Shown: positions 7,494 through 13,962 of the stretch, piece by piece
How the letters are laid out: every line of letters starts with the position of its first letter
How positions within the stretch are numbered: the stretch's first letter is position 1
Assembly: GCA_002327725.1 (NCBI GenBank)
Contig: DCXP01000041.1
Location: forward strand, 1 to 13,962
Length of the DNA: 13,962 nt
Reading direction: 5' to 3'
From: Proteobacteria bacterium UBA2133
GTDB taxonomy: Bacteria > Pseudomonadota > Gammaproteobacteria > Arenicellales > UBA868
The notes under the pieces: model-generated
The model's input: the letters and a program-made list of their open reading frames with translations, nothing else
Told to the model about the DNA's origin: nothing
The model's database searches: none
Translations under genes and position numbers: made by a program

Positions 7494-8219
7494 ATGAAGA
7501 TTTCCCAGTTAAGTTTTGCATTGGCACTCGCTGTGGCCTCGGCGACGGCCCACAGCGATGCCGACCCAACTGCACTTGCTGCTGAGTCGTTGGGTCGGCT
7601 GGCGAAGGCCGAGGCCATCTCGGTTGATATCGCTATCGCAGAGGAGGCAGTACTCAGCCAAGGGCTGAAAATCCGAACCCTGCGTGAAGGGTCAGTCGTT
7701 CTAAGTCGCGCTAAAGGGTTTAAGTTCTCCCGATCTGGGGCCTTGCTTAAACAGCAGGTCGCCTACGATGGCAATAATGTCTATGGAATCGGAGACAAGG
7801 CCAAAGTATTCGTTTCGGTCCCAATTTCGGGAACGAATGACGAAGTCATGGATGTGCTCACCAAGGAAGCGGGGGCCTACCTTCCCGGGCGTGACCTTTT
7901 CTATAAGGATGTAGCAGAAGAGCTGCTCGCAGAAGTGCAGGAGGCGCATTACCTAGGTATCGCGCCGGTTGCTGGCGCAGCCTGTCATTACGTGGTGTTC
8001 CGAGGCCCCGACGTAGATTGGCATCTTTGGATCAATGAAAGCGATATGCTTCCATCGAAGTACCTGATTACCTCCAAGTGGATGGCGGGCGCACCCGAGT
8101 TTGAGATGACATTTTCAAACTGGAATCTCAATCCGAGCATCAATGACCAAACCTTTGTGCTGAGCGCACCCGAAGGGTACGCCCAGGCGAAATTCATCGA
8201 CATGCAGCCCACACATTAA
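7494..8219 (+). CDS. DUF2092-type periplasmic protein (LolA-like fold predicted)
   Basis: A 241-residue exported protein with a signal peptide (MKISQLSFALALAVASATA, cleavage near 19). The mature part matches the layout of DUF2092: an N-terminal helix (ALAAESLGRLAKAEAISVDI), a run of beta hairpins (LKIRTLREGSVVLSR, FKFSRSGALLKQQVAYDGNNVYG), a CHYVVFRGPDVDWHLWI strand pair, and the closing FSNWNLNPSINDQTFVLSAP, similar in kind to the end of LolA-like lipid-binding folds. Its biochemical role is unknown; binding a lipid or hydrophobic ligand in the periplasm is plausible by fold. It is the first gene of the plus-strand envelope run, with a GAGG ribosome site at 7479-7482 and a predicted promoter near 7382-7411. 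The next gene begins 32 bases downstream. Confidence 0.75.
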   Translation: MKISQLSFALALAVASATAHSDADPTALAAESLGRLAKAEAISVDIAIAEEAVLSQGLKIRTLREGSVVLSRAKGFKFSRSGALLKQQVAYDGNNVYGIGDKAKVFVSVPISGTNDEVMDVLTKEAGAYLPGRDLFYKDVAEELLAEVQEAHYLGIAPVAGAACHYVVFRGPDVDWHLWINESDMLPSKYLITSKWMAGAPEFEMTFSNWNLNPSINDQTFVLSAPEGYAQAKFIDMQPTH

Positions 8220-8251
8220 TTTCTAATCTGACGAATCTTTTGGAGAATCTT

Positions 8252-8455
8252 ATGAAGGTATCAAGAATATGGGTTGTTGCATTGTTTGGGCTGTTGCTCA
8301 TAGTGCTTCAGCCGCTGCAGGTTGAGGTGAACGGCACTGGTACTTGGGTTGCAATCTCTTTTAACGATGCTGAGGCCAGTCAGAACAGGCGGGTTGCTCG
8401 GCGCACTTCACGCAGGACGGCCAAACGACAGAGTTGTGGATCATCTTGGTGCTGA
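8252..8455 (+). CDS. Small secreted Arg-rich peptide, copy 1
   Basis: A 67-residue protein. The ATG at 8252 is preferred over a TTG at 8240 because GGAG (8242-8245) sits six bases before it. Residues 1-28 look like a Sec signal peptide or a single membrane anchor (WVVALFGLLLIVL core). A conserved middle NGTGTWVAISFNDAEASQ precedes a strongly basic tail, NRRVARRTSRRTAKRQ (45-60), ending with CGSSWC, whose two cysteines could form a disulfide. I do not recognise a named family. The gene lies 32 bases after the DUF2092-type gene and 32 bases before a paralogue, so the three are probably one transcript. A short Arg-rich exported tail could bind lipopolysaccharide, nucleic acid or an acidic partner; that is speculation. 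Confidence 0.65.
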   Translation: MKVSRIWVVALFGLLLIVLQPLQVEVNGTGTWVAISFNDAEASQNRRVARRTSRRTAKRQSCGSSWC

Positions 8456-8487
8456 TCCCTTGGAGTTGTCCCCATGCAAGGTAATAA

Positions 8488-8652
8488 ATGATACCGAAAG
8501 CGATGAAGTCCGGAGTATTCTTGTCGGCAGTTATGGGCCTGCTGCTCGTTGGTTCAGTCAATATCAAAGCCGGGGCCCTAAACGGGGAGGGTTGGGTATC
8601 GCTGGCTTTTCAGGAAGCAAAAGCAGATAGCAATCGGCGGGTAGCGCGATGA
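8488..8652 (+). pseudogene. Small secreted Arg-rich peptide, copy 2, tail interrupted by in-frame TGA
   Basis: ATG at 8488 with AAGG at 8478-8481 starts a 54-residue peptide: a signal-like segment (KSGVFLSAVMGLLLVGSV), a middle LNGEGWVSLAFQEAKAD and SNRRVAR, then TGA at 8650-8652. It parallels copy 1 part by part: NGEGWVSLAF against NGTGTWVAISF, and NRRVAR against NRRVAR. After the TGA the same frame continues TSRRTSRRN to TAG at 8680-8682, matching TSRRTAKRQ of copy 1. The stop therefore replaces the fifth codon of the basic tail, most simply by a CGA-to-TGA change. The shortened product keeps its signal and middle and may still be made, so pseudogene is a judgement. Readthrough or a sequence error are the alternatives. 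Confidence 0.55.
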
Positions 8653-8787
8653 ACATCGCGTCGTACCTCCAGGCGCAACTAGTTACCGTACCGGGCATGC
8701 CTGGCTTCGGCGCTGGCGTTGATACCCGGTGCTTGAGCCAAATCTAGAGGTGCCGGGGTTAGTGATGAACGGAAAAGGAGGAGCCGC
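8653..8787 (+). other. Gap holding the remnant tail of copy 2 and a possible stem-loop
   Basis: Bases 8653-8682 encode the continuation TSRRTSRRN and a TAG in the frame of copy 2. Beyond it, ACCGGG (8690-8695) and CCCGGT (8725-8730) could pair around an inner ATGCC/GGCGT stem. No T-run follows, so this is not a typical intrinsic terminator. The rest is leader of the next gene. Confidence 0.4.
8775..8781 (+). promoter_or_regulatory. Strong Shine-Dalgarno of the barrel gene
   Basis: AAGGAGG lies six bases before the ATG at 8788 and fixes that start. High-level translation is expected if transcribed. Confidence 0.75.
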
Positions 8788-9600
8788 ATGAAGAGGCAAC
8801 GAGGTTTGCCTTGCAAAGTTGCTGTGGGAATGATCGTATTCCTGGCCTTCGCACCTGTCAGCATGTCGGATGAGCCTGACGCAACCGACCTGGCGAAGGC
8901 GGCGCAAAACCCGCTTGCGTCAATGATTAGTTTGCCGTTTCAGAACAATACCAATACGAATTTCGGCCCTCAGGAAAAAACCCAGAATATCCTGAACATT
9001 CAGCCGGTTTGGCCTATCGAATGGAACGATAACTGGAACTTTATTACACGAACTATCATCCCGGTGATGTCCCAGCCAGCGCTGAGTGCTGCGGGTTCCC
9101 GCGAGAATGGCCTTGGTGATATCTCATTCACCGGATTCTTCTCGCCAAAAGCCAGCGGTAAGTGGATTTGGGGTGTGGGCCCCGCGGCCCTTTTGCCAAC
9201 CGGAAGTGATGCACTGACTGCGGATAAGTGGGGCCTTGGCCCGAGTGCCGTGGTTCTCACCTTTAATGGACCCTGGGTTTACGGAGGGCTTATCAACAAC
9301 ATCTGGTCGGTCTCTGGTTCCGGTGCCGCCGACATCAATCTGATGACGTTACAGCCTTTCTTAAATTACAACCTGCCGGGGGGTCGCTATTTCACCAGCG
9401 CACCCGTAATCAACGCCAACTGGGAGGCGGACAGCGGCGAGCAATGGACCGTGCCGTTAGGCCTTGGCTACGGCAAGATTTTCAAGTTGGGAAACGCTCC
9501 CGTGAACGGGCAGATCAGCCTCTACCATAATATTGAGAAGCCGACCAACGGTGCCGACTGGCAGCTGCGCCTGCAACTGCAGTTTATGTTCCCAAAATAA
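8788..9600 (+). CDS. Outer-membrane beta-barrel protein of the PF13557 (phenol MetA / 'neuromedin U'-like) type
   Basis: A 270-residue protein with a signal peptide (about 1-27, ending near FAPVSMS). The mature part has features of PF13557-type proteins often labelled transporter or neuromedin U: DLAKAAQNPLASMISLPFQN near the start, NILNIQPVWPIEWNDNWNFI, then RENGLGDISFTGFFSP, GVGPAALLPTGS, and a terminal strand WQLRLQLQFMFPK. Alternating hydrophobic residues and the ending in an aromatic strand fit an outer-membrane barrel of about 12 strands. Members of this group are proposed to help small or aromatic compounds cross the outer membrane, but few have been tested. It lies downstream of the small-peptide pair, reads in the same direction as the DUF2092-type gene, and converges on an opposite-strand gene 13 bases away. 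Confidence 0.82.
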   Translation: MKRQRGLPCKVAVGMIVFLAFAPVSMSDEPDATDLAKAAQNPLASMISLPFQNNTNTNFGPQEKTQNILNIQPVWPIEWNDNWNFITRTIIPVMSQPALSAAGSRENGLGDISFTGFFSPKASGKWIWGVGPAALLPTGSDALTADKWGLGPSAVVLTFNGPWVYGGLINNIWSVSGSGAADINLMTLQPFLNYNLPGGRYFTSAPVINANWEADSGEQWTVPLGLGYGKIFKLGNAPVNGQISLYHNIEKPTNGADWQLRLQLQFMFPK

Positions 9601-9627
9601 AAAACGGGCCTTGTTAGCCGGCTTTTT
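9599..9627. terminator. Possible bidirectional terminator between convergent genes
   Basis: An A-tract (9599-9604), CGGGCC (9605-9610), a six-base loop, GCCGGC (9617-9622) and TTTTT (9623-9627) form an imperfect hairpin with A/T tails on both sides. Only GGC/GCC plus the A/T pairs are clean, so it is weak. It sits exactly between two convergent stops and overlaps the minus-strand TAA. Confidence 0.35.
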
Positions 9628-10195
9628 GGATCGTCACAAATGTGCCCAGGGCCTCGACCATCTCCGCGAACGACGGCGTGGTTCGTTCTGTCGGATCTGC
9701 ATATACGCCGCATACGAGCGCAGTTACCTGGGGCTGATCTGATGGAGCCAGCCGAAGATGGTGATTGAGATTCTGCGGCCCCCCTTCGTTGAGCGCGAGC
9801 CACCAGTGCGAGCCCACCCCAATGGTGACTGATGATGCGAGCATTGTCCCACGATGCGCCGTCTGCTCCTTGCGGCGGAATTGTTTTTTTACCGTGAAAG
9901 TCGCAGGCAAGATGCTGGTGGGTGATTTCATTTCGGCCCGCGGACGCTTCATTGAGAAATAACAATACGGGTCATAGGTATGCTCTATCCGGCTCAGCAT
10001 CTTTCCATGCTGGAAATACACATGCGAGTTGCCGGCTATTACTGAGAGCGTCTGATGGACAGTTACGGTCGAGTTAACCGGTGTCTTCGCAGGAGCGGCG
10101 CCAACCGATACAGCAAGTGAGAAGGCCAATGCCGGGAACGTTGCTGCGCTGAAAATAAATCCATTAGCAACAGTGATGATTTTTCGTACAAGCAT
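9614..10195 (-). CDS. Exported protein of unknown function with a YFQ-G / DPYC-F pattern
   Basis: A 193-residue protein. Residues about 1-34 are hydrophobic with a basic start (MLVRKIITVANGF...) and look like a signal peptide cleaved near VGA-AP. The mature domain contains SHVYFQHGKMLSRI, then YDPYCYFSMKRPRAEM, then ILPATFTVKK, a spacing I associate with uncharacterised proteobacterial exported proteins whose fold is unknown to me. The C-terminal third has WWLALNEGGPQNLNHHLRL and VTALVCGVYADP. I can assign no function. It is the only minus-strand gene inside the 7494-13021 run and is divergent from the DUF1254 gene, so the 157-base gap between them may drive both. Its ribosome site is weak. 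Confidence 0.6.
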   Translation of the reverse strand: MLVRKIITVANGFIFSAATFPALAFSLAVSVGAAPAKTPVNSTVTVHQTLSVIAGNSHVYFQHGKMLSRIEHTYDPYCYFSMKRPRAEMKSPTSILPATFTVKKQFRRKEQTAHRGTMLASSVTIGVGSHWWLALNEGGPQNLNHHLRLAPSDQPQVTALVCGVYADPTERTTPSFAEMVEALGTFVTIQKAG

Positions 10196-10352
10196 CCCGT
10201 TTATATTCCATGGTTCAGTAAAAAGTACCGCAGATAAACTATCAGATCATCAAAGATAATAGCAAATCCGTGTGAATCGCTTGCGTGCAGAAATAGGGTT
10301 TGTTGATTGGTGGAGTTAAATTGAAGATATGTTTTTGAATGGAGACTCAAGT
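10196..10352. other. Divergent intergenic region before the DUF1254 gene
   Basis: An AT-rich stretch between divergently transcribed genes, so promoters for both are expected here. GATAAT at 10255-10260 resembles a -10 box on the plus strand but has no good -35 at a proper distance. I see no convincing operator or terminator. Confidence 0.4.
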
Positions 10353-11876
10353 ATGGCTACAAGAATGGCTCTTGCCCTGGCCGGCGTCCTGGTTTCCGGC
10401 ACAGCGTTATCCCAGAACGCAACGCCGGGGTTCAATACTCTGATTCCGGAATCGATTCTGACCCCCGATTCCGTCGAGACCTCGATCGGCACGCTGAATT
10501 TTTTCGATGGCATGCCTGATGAGGAAACAGTCACCAAGGTGTACGACAACCTCGATCGGGTTCGTGCGACCCAGATCTTTCTGGATATGGTGCCGCTCGC
10601 GTCGATTGAAGGATTGCGCCGAGGAATGGAATCAGTCGGCGTGGATGCCTCGCACAAGATCTTGCTCTACAACGATCTCATGGATTCGAATTCCCTCTTC
10701 CTCACGGGCAACACTGACACGATCTACGCCATCGGTATGCTGGACCTGCAGCGTGACGGAGCCACCGTGGTTGAGATTCCTCCGGGAGCAGGGCCGGGAA
10801 CGGTAAACGATGCGTACTTTCGTTTCGTGATCGATATGGGTGCGCCTGGACCTGACCGAGGCAAAGGGGGTAAGTATCTGATCCTACCTCCCGGCTACGA
10901 GGGAGAGGTGCCAGAGGGGTATTTCTCGGTCGAGAGCCCCACCTACGTTAACTGGTTGCCCTTAAGGGGTTTTCTTGTGGATGGTAAGACCGACGCTGCG
11001 GTGGACATGTGGACCAATGGCTTAAAAATTTATCCGTTATCTCGAAAAGACAATCCCCCCCAACTCGAAGTGGTCAACGGCACGGGGATTGTCATGAACA
11101 CGGTCCACGCGAACGATGAGACTTTCTTTGAAGAAATCGCAGAGGTGATTCAGCGGGAGCCGCTGGAGTTTCTTGATGATGAGTTGCGGGGAAATCTTGC
11201 GAGTATCGGGATTGAAAAGGGCAAGGAGTTTGCCCCCGACGCTCGGATGCGTGCGCTCCTGAAGGACGGTGTCGCTATTGCCAACGCCACCGCACGTGCC
11301 CTCGCTTTCCGTCCACGGTCTGAGACTATCTATATCTACGGTGAGGAAAGCGCATGGTTTACCGCTTTTGACGGCGGAAACTATCAATGGCTTTTAAACG
11401 ACGGCAAGGGTGGTCGCAATAGGGACGCGCGCACTGTGTTCTTCTATATCGCTACGGTGAATACACCGGCGATGGTGCTGGAAATGATCGGTGCAGGATC
11501 CCAGTATGCATTGGCTGCCCTGGACTCTAAGGGCCGTTACCTCGATGGCGCGAACGACTATCAAATCACTATCCCCGGGGATGTGCCGGCAAAGGATTTT
11601 TGGTCTCTGGTGGTCTATGATCCGCAGACCCGCTCCATGCTCCAGACTGATCAGCCCTATCCTTCGAAAAATAACGAGCGCAACCGCGATCTCGTGAAAA
11701 ACGACGATGGATCAACCACAATCTGGTTTGGGCCTAAAGCACCCAACGGCAAAGAAGCCAACTGGATTCAGACCGTTCCCGGCAAGGGGTGGTTTATCTG
11801 CCTGCGTTTGTACGGCCCATTGGAGCCCTGGTTCAAACAAACCTGGCGCCCGGGAGAAATTGAGCCTGTAAACTGA
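10353..11876 (+). CDS. Exported DUF1254 / DUF1214 protein
   Basis: A 507-residue protein. I chose ATG 10353 over ATG 10329 because GGAG (10341-10344) is eight bases upstream and the first residues then form a proper signal peptide (MATRMALALAGVLVSGTALS). DUF1254 (PF06863) spans roughly residues 55-215, with LLYNDLMDSNSLFLTGNTDT and YAIGMLDLQRDG, YFRFVIDMGAPGPD, and GKYLILPPGYEGEVPEGYF. DUF1214 (PF06742) fills about 375-500, with GRYLDGANDYQITIPGDVPA, DFWSLVVYDPQTRSML, and the closing GWFICLRLYGPLEPWFK-TW. Members are widespread in proteobacteria and actinobacteria, often called carboxylesterase-like or unknown; no catalytic site has been firmly assigned. Export puts it in the periplasm. It is followed after 65 bases by the Omp85-like barrel gene on the same strand. 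Confidence 0.88.
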   Translation: MATRMALALAGVLVSGTALSQNATPGFNTLIPESILTPDSVETSIGTLNFFDGMPDEETVTKVYDNLDRVRATQIFLDMVPLASIEGLRRGMESVGVDASHKILLYNDLMDSNSLFLTGNTDTIYAIGMLDLQRDGATVVEIPPGAGPGTVNDAYFRFVIDMGAPGPDRGKGGKYLILPPGYEGEVPEGYFSVESPTYVNWLPLRGFLVDGKTDAAVDMWTNGLKIYPLSRKDNPPQLEVVNGTGIVMNTVHANDETFFEEIAEVIQREPLEFLDDELRGNLASIGIEKGKEFAPDARMRALLKDGVAIANATARALAFRPRSETIYIYGEESAWFTAFDGGNYQWLLNDGKGGRNRDARTVFFYIATVNTPAMVLEMIGAGSQYALAALDSKGRYLDGANDYQITIPGDVPAKDFWSLVVYDPQTRSMLQTDQPYPSKNNERNRDLVKNDDGSTTIWFGPKAPNGKEANWIQTVPGKGWFICLRLYGPLEPWFKQTWRPGEIEPVN

Positions 11877-11890
11877 TATGGATCATGAGT

Positions 11891-11922
11891 TGCCAGGGCT
11901 ATCACAAGTGAGGGCCCTGGCA
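11891..11922 (+). other. Nine-base-pair stem-loop between the DUF1254 and Omp85-like genes
   Basis: TGCCAGGGC (11891-11899) and GCCCTGGCA (11914-11922) are perfect inverted repeats around a 14-base loop, 14 bases after the DUF1254 stop. There is no T-run. This fits an intercistronic hairpin that slows decay of the upstream message or partly ends transcription. Confidence 0.5.
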
Positions 11923-11941
11923 CCTAACTGGGAGAGCGCTG

Positions 11942-13021
11942 ATGGTGGTTGCCCGACAAATCTGGAACCGCTCGGTTGTAGTGGTGGTTTTTATCGCGGC
12001 TTGTGCGGTGAGCGGCTGGATTTATGCGGACGAGGGGTCTGCGGCTCCTGAGAAGCCGTCACCCTGGTTGATGGTGCCGCTGTTGACCAGCAACCCCAAG
12101 ATGGATACTTCTGTTGGGGGTCTCGCAGGATACCTATATCAGTTTGATCAAAAGTCTACCCCTTCGATGTTTGGCGCTTCAGGCCTTTATAGTGCATCGG
12201 ATTCGTACTTTGGCACGCTATTCGCGCAGACTTTTTTTGATGGGGACAGACAGCGGTTGAGCGCTGCGATAACCAGCGGCAAGGTAAACAATGACTACGA
12301 GGATTACCAGCAAACTGGGATCCCTGTCCAGACTACCGATAATGTGAAAGCATTCGCCGCCCGGTATACCCACGCTGTTGGATCCCATTGGTTTTTCGGA
12401 GGACAGTTCCTCTCGACAAACTATGTCATTGAGGCAGAGAGTCTGTGGGAGCAAAAATTCGATGAGATTGGACTCACGGGCATGGATTCGGCAGGTGTTG
12501 GCATGGTTATCGAGTATGACTCCCGCAACAATAAGCGAAACGCAACGAGTGGACGGCGTTTCCTGATCCACAATACTGCCTATCGCGAGAGTCTAGGCGG
12601 TGAAGAAAATTTTGATGCCTACAACGGAGAATTCAGCGACTACCGCCGACTGAGTGACCGGTATGTATTGGCAACCCAGTTTCAGGGTCGCTGGACCGAC
12701 GACGCACCCAAAAGCGGACACTCATCTGTCTCGCTTAGGGGTTATGTAAGAGGCATGCAGCTTAAACCCAATTACATGCATCTGACGCTAGACAATCGAA
12801 TTAAGGTGAAGGACAAGTGGGGTGTAGTAATTTATGGTGGAGTGGGATGCCTCTACGAAGATGTAGAGGCGTGCGATACCGGGGACGCTATTTATCCGGC
12901 TCTTGGCGCGGGCGTCAGTTATCTTCTGCGGAAAAAGGCCGGGATTGTGATTCGTGCTGAGTATGTTGTAGGGAAAGACGATAACGATGGCGTTTATCTG
13001 TCTTTGGGCCATCCGTATTAG
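11942..13021 (+). CDS. Omp85/BamA-like outer-membrane barrel without POTRA domains (bacterial surface antigen type)
   Basis: A 359-residue protein with a signal peptide (1-29, cleavage after WIYA). GGGAG at 11930-11934 supports the ATG at 11942. The mature chain goes directly into beta-strands: WLMVPLLTSNPKMDTSVGGL, FAARYTHAVGSHWFFGGQFL, GMVIEYDSRNNKRNATSGRRF. A later SLRGYVRGMQL matches the LRGY-G motif of PF01103 barrels, followed by the expected end pattern (AIYPALGAGVSYLLRK, AGIVIRAEYVVG, GVYLSLGHPY). The DSRNN-R-ATSGR segment is also typical of these barrels. No POTRA repeats precede the barrel, so it is unlikely to be a general BamA. Similar standalone barrels have no established role; lipid or protein translocation is only a possibility. 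It is the last gene of the plus-strand run. Confidence 0.85.
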   Translation: MVVARQIWNRSVVVVVFIAACAVSGWIYADEGSAAPEKPSPWLMVPLLTSNPKMDTSVGGLAGYLYQFDQKSTPSMFGASGLYSASDSYFGTLFAQTFFDGDRQRLSAAITSGKVNNDYEDYQQTGIPVQTTDNVKAFAARYTHAVGSHWFFGGQFLSTNYVIEAESLWEQKFDEIGLTGMDSAGVGMVIEYDSRNNKRNATSGRRFLIHNTAYRESLGGEENFDAYNGEFSDYRRLSDRYVLATQFQGRWTDDAPKSGHSSVSLRGYVRGMQLKPNYMHLTLDNRIKVKDKWGVVIYGGVGCLYEDVEACDTGDAIYPALGAGVSYLLRKKAGIVIRAEYVVGKDDNDGVYLSLGHPY

Positions 13022-13061
13022 ATTGCTTATTTAAAAGGTTTCCTTGAGTCCTGATGGGAGC

Positions 13062-13076
13062 CGGGCAGACTGCCCG
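13062..13076. other. Perfect dyad CGGGCAG-A-CTGCCCG between convergent genes
   Basis: A 15-base odd palindrome located between the stops of the Omp85-like gene and the opposite-strand secreted protein. As RNA it forms a six-pair GC-rich stem with a three-base loop on either strand. Neither side has a T-run, so it would be an atypical terminator, or just a message-end hairpin. Confidence 0.45.
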
Positions 13077-13094
13077 CAACATAGGCAGCCGCAC

Positions 13095-13562
13095 TCAGCA
13101 GAGCACCTCGAACTGCGTATCAAGACGGGCATCGTCGTCCACCCGGACGGCCAATTGCCAGAGACCGATAAAGTCATCCATCCCCAGGGCGGGGCTGAAA
13201 AAACTGAAAAGCGCGGAGCCTTTGGGTGGATGCAGTTTCAGCCAGATGGTAATGCGTGTGGCGCCTGCACCATTGAAGGGATAGTCGATATGCTCGCGGA
13301 TTTTGCCGCCCGGATCAGTCCAATCTGCCTGCAGGCGGTGTTCCCCGCCCTCAAGTCCAACGAGGTCGATGACGGCATAAATCTTGTCGTTACATCCGAA
13401 CCGGTTTGAACCGCTTTCTACCGGCCAGCCTTTCTCGACCGTAGCACTTAGCCATACGCCAATAGAGGGATCGGCCTTGCTTGCCGAAAAACTGCCCAAC
13501 AAAAGCAGCGCACATAGCACTCGCAAGGCGACTCGGCAGTGTCCGAACTGGGTGGACTGCAT
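13095..13562 (-). CDS. Small secreted protein of unknown function
   Basis: A 155-residue protein. The ATG at 13562 is chosen because it gives a normal signal peptide (MQSTQFGHCRVALRVLCALL, cleavage near SKA-DPS at about 31) and begins 13 bases after the preceding aminotransferase stop; the same frame is open further upstream but would run through that gene. The mature region looks like one beta-sandwich domain, with IYAVIDLVGLEGGEHRLQA, then WTDPGGKIREHIDYPF, a WLKLHPPKGS segment and a final GLWQLAVRVDDDARLDTQ strand pair. It carries two cysteines (in RFGCNDK and at the last residue) that could pair. I do not recognise a named family. It is probably cotranscribed with the aminotransferase. 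Confidence 0.6.
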   Translation of the reverse strand: MQSTQFGHCRVALRVLCALLLLGSFSASKADPSIGVWLSATVEKGWPVESGSNRFGCNDKIYAVIDLVGLEGGEHRLQADWTDPGGKIREHIDYPFNGAGATRITIWLKLHPPKGSALFSFFSPALGMDDFIGLWQLAVRVDDDARLDTQFEVLC

Positions 13563-13575
13563 GACGGAGTCCAGT

Positions 13576-13962
13576 TTAGGCCGCTTGTTTGAGCAGGTTC
13601 GCCGTCTCGCTGACGGCACGAGCCAGCGCGTCAAACAGTTCGTCGATCTGCGCTTTTGTAATGATGAGCGGAGGGCAGATACCGATAACATCCCCGGGAA
13701 GTGCGCGCACAATGAGTCCTTTCGCAAGTGCTGATGCGGCCACCTGGGCTCCAGCTTTGATCTCGGGCGGGTACTGATCACGCGTTGATTTGTCCATGAC
13801 AAGTTCAAGCGCACCAATCAGACCGACGCCTCGCGCCTCACCGACAATCGGGCTCGTCCCGAATTCGGCGAGCCGCTCCTGGAAATGCGGCGCTACACTT
13901 TTGACGTGATCAAGGATGTTACGCTCTTCATAAATCTTTAGCGTCTCAAGCGCCACAGCACA
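13576..13962 (-). CDS. Class III pyridoxal-phosphate aminotransferase, C-terminal fragment (putrescine/omega-amino acid type)
   Basis: The gene enters from the right edge; only the last 128 residues are in the window and the start is outside it. Visible C-terminal features of class III aminotransferases are CAVALETLKIYEERNILDHV at the fragment start, the GEARGVGLIGALELV segment after a VGEARG turn, and RALPGDVIGICPPLIITKAQ, where the glycine-rich PGDVIGICPPLI stretch closes the substrate pocket. The lysine that binds the cofactor would be upstream, outside the window. Such enzymes move amino groups from putrescine, beta-alanine or related omega-amines to pyruvate or oxoglutarate; the exact donor cannot be told from this part. 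The polyamine-type permease at the other end of the window makes a putrescine role reasonable, but they are about 13 kb apart and on opposite strands. Confidence 0.85.
   Translation of the reverse strand, partial: CAVALETLKIYEERNILDHVKSVAPHFQERLAEFGTSPIVGEARGVGLIGALELVMDKSTRDQYPPEIKAGAQVAASALAKGLIVRALPGDVIGICPPLIITKAQIDELFDALARAVSETANLLKQAA

Noticed and set aside
8240..8251. TTG start four codons upstream for small peptide copy 1
   Set aside because: The ATG at 8252 has a well-spaced GGAG and gives a better signal peptide.
10281..10309. TTGCGT-17-TGATTG as a promoter for the DUF1254 gene
   Set aside because: The -10 box is far from consensus.
13044..13409. Plus-strand open frame of 121 codons
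   Set aside because: It is antisense to the small secreted protein and lacks a ribosome site or recognisable features.
13563..13817. Upstream extension of the small secreted protein to a 240-residue product
   Set aside because: It would overlap the aminotransferase gene in another frame and bury the clear signal peptide that begins at 13562.

Overview
The window looks like chromosomal DNA from a Gram-negative proteobacterium, probably a gammaproteobacterium. The support is an MltF-type lipoprotein, an MscS channel with a periplasmic N-terminus, two outer-membrane beta-barrels, many Sec signal peptides and a PotC/PotI-type permease. GC is moderate, by eye in the low-to-mid fifties. I saw no rRNA, tRNA, CRISPR array, insertion sequence or phage gene. 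Gene names come from recognising motifs and architectures, not from a database search.

Left part (1-3494, + strand). The 3' end of a polyamine-type ABC transporter permease carries an unusual C-terminal extension: an extra membrane helix, a charged coiled coil and a duplicated 38-residue repeat. It is followed by a short MetE-like methyltransferase with all four zinc ligands, then an MltF-like lytic transglycosylase lipoprotein (solute-binding domain plus SLT domain).

Middle left (3506-7194, - strand). In transcription order these are a large YbiO-like MscS mechanosensitive channel, a small secreted protein whose start overlaps the channel stop (ATGA), and a secreted protein of unknown function.

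Middle right (7494-13021). This is a run of exported proteins: a DUF2092-type periplasmic protein, two related small secreted Arg-rich peptides (the second cut short by an in-frame TGA), a PF13557-like outer-membrane barrel, an opposite-strand exported unknown, a DUF1254/DUF1214 protein, and an Omp85/BamA-like barrel without POTRA domains. All have or probably have signal peptides, and none is an obvious cytoplasmic enzyme or regulator. This is the best candidate for a poorly described envelope system. The 299-base divergent region before it holds three odd-centred dyads and a plausible sigma70 promoter.

Right end (13095-13962, - strand). The C-terminal part of a class III aminotransferase (putrescine/omega-amino acid type) is followed by a small secreted unknown. 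A polyamine-type permease at one edge and this aminotransferase at the other suggest, but do not prove, that the envelope genes sit within a wider polyamine uptake and catabolism neighbourhood.
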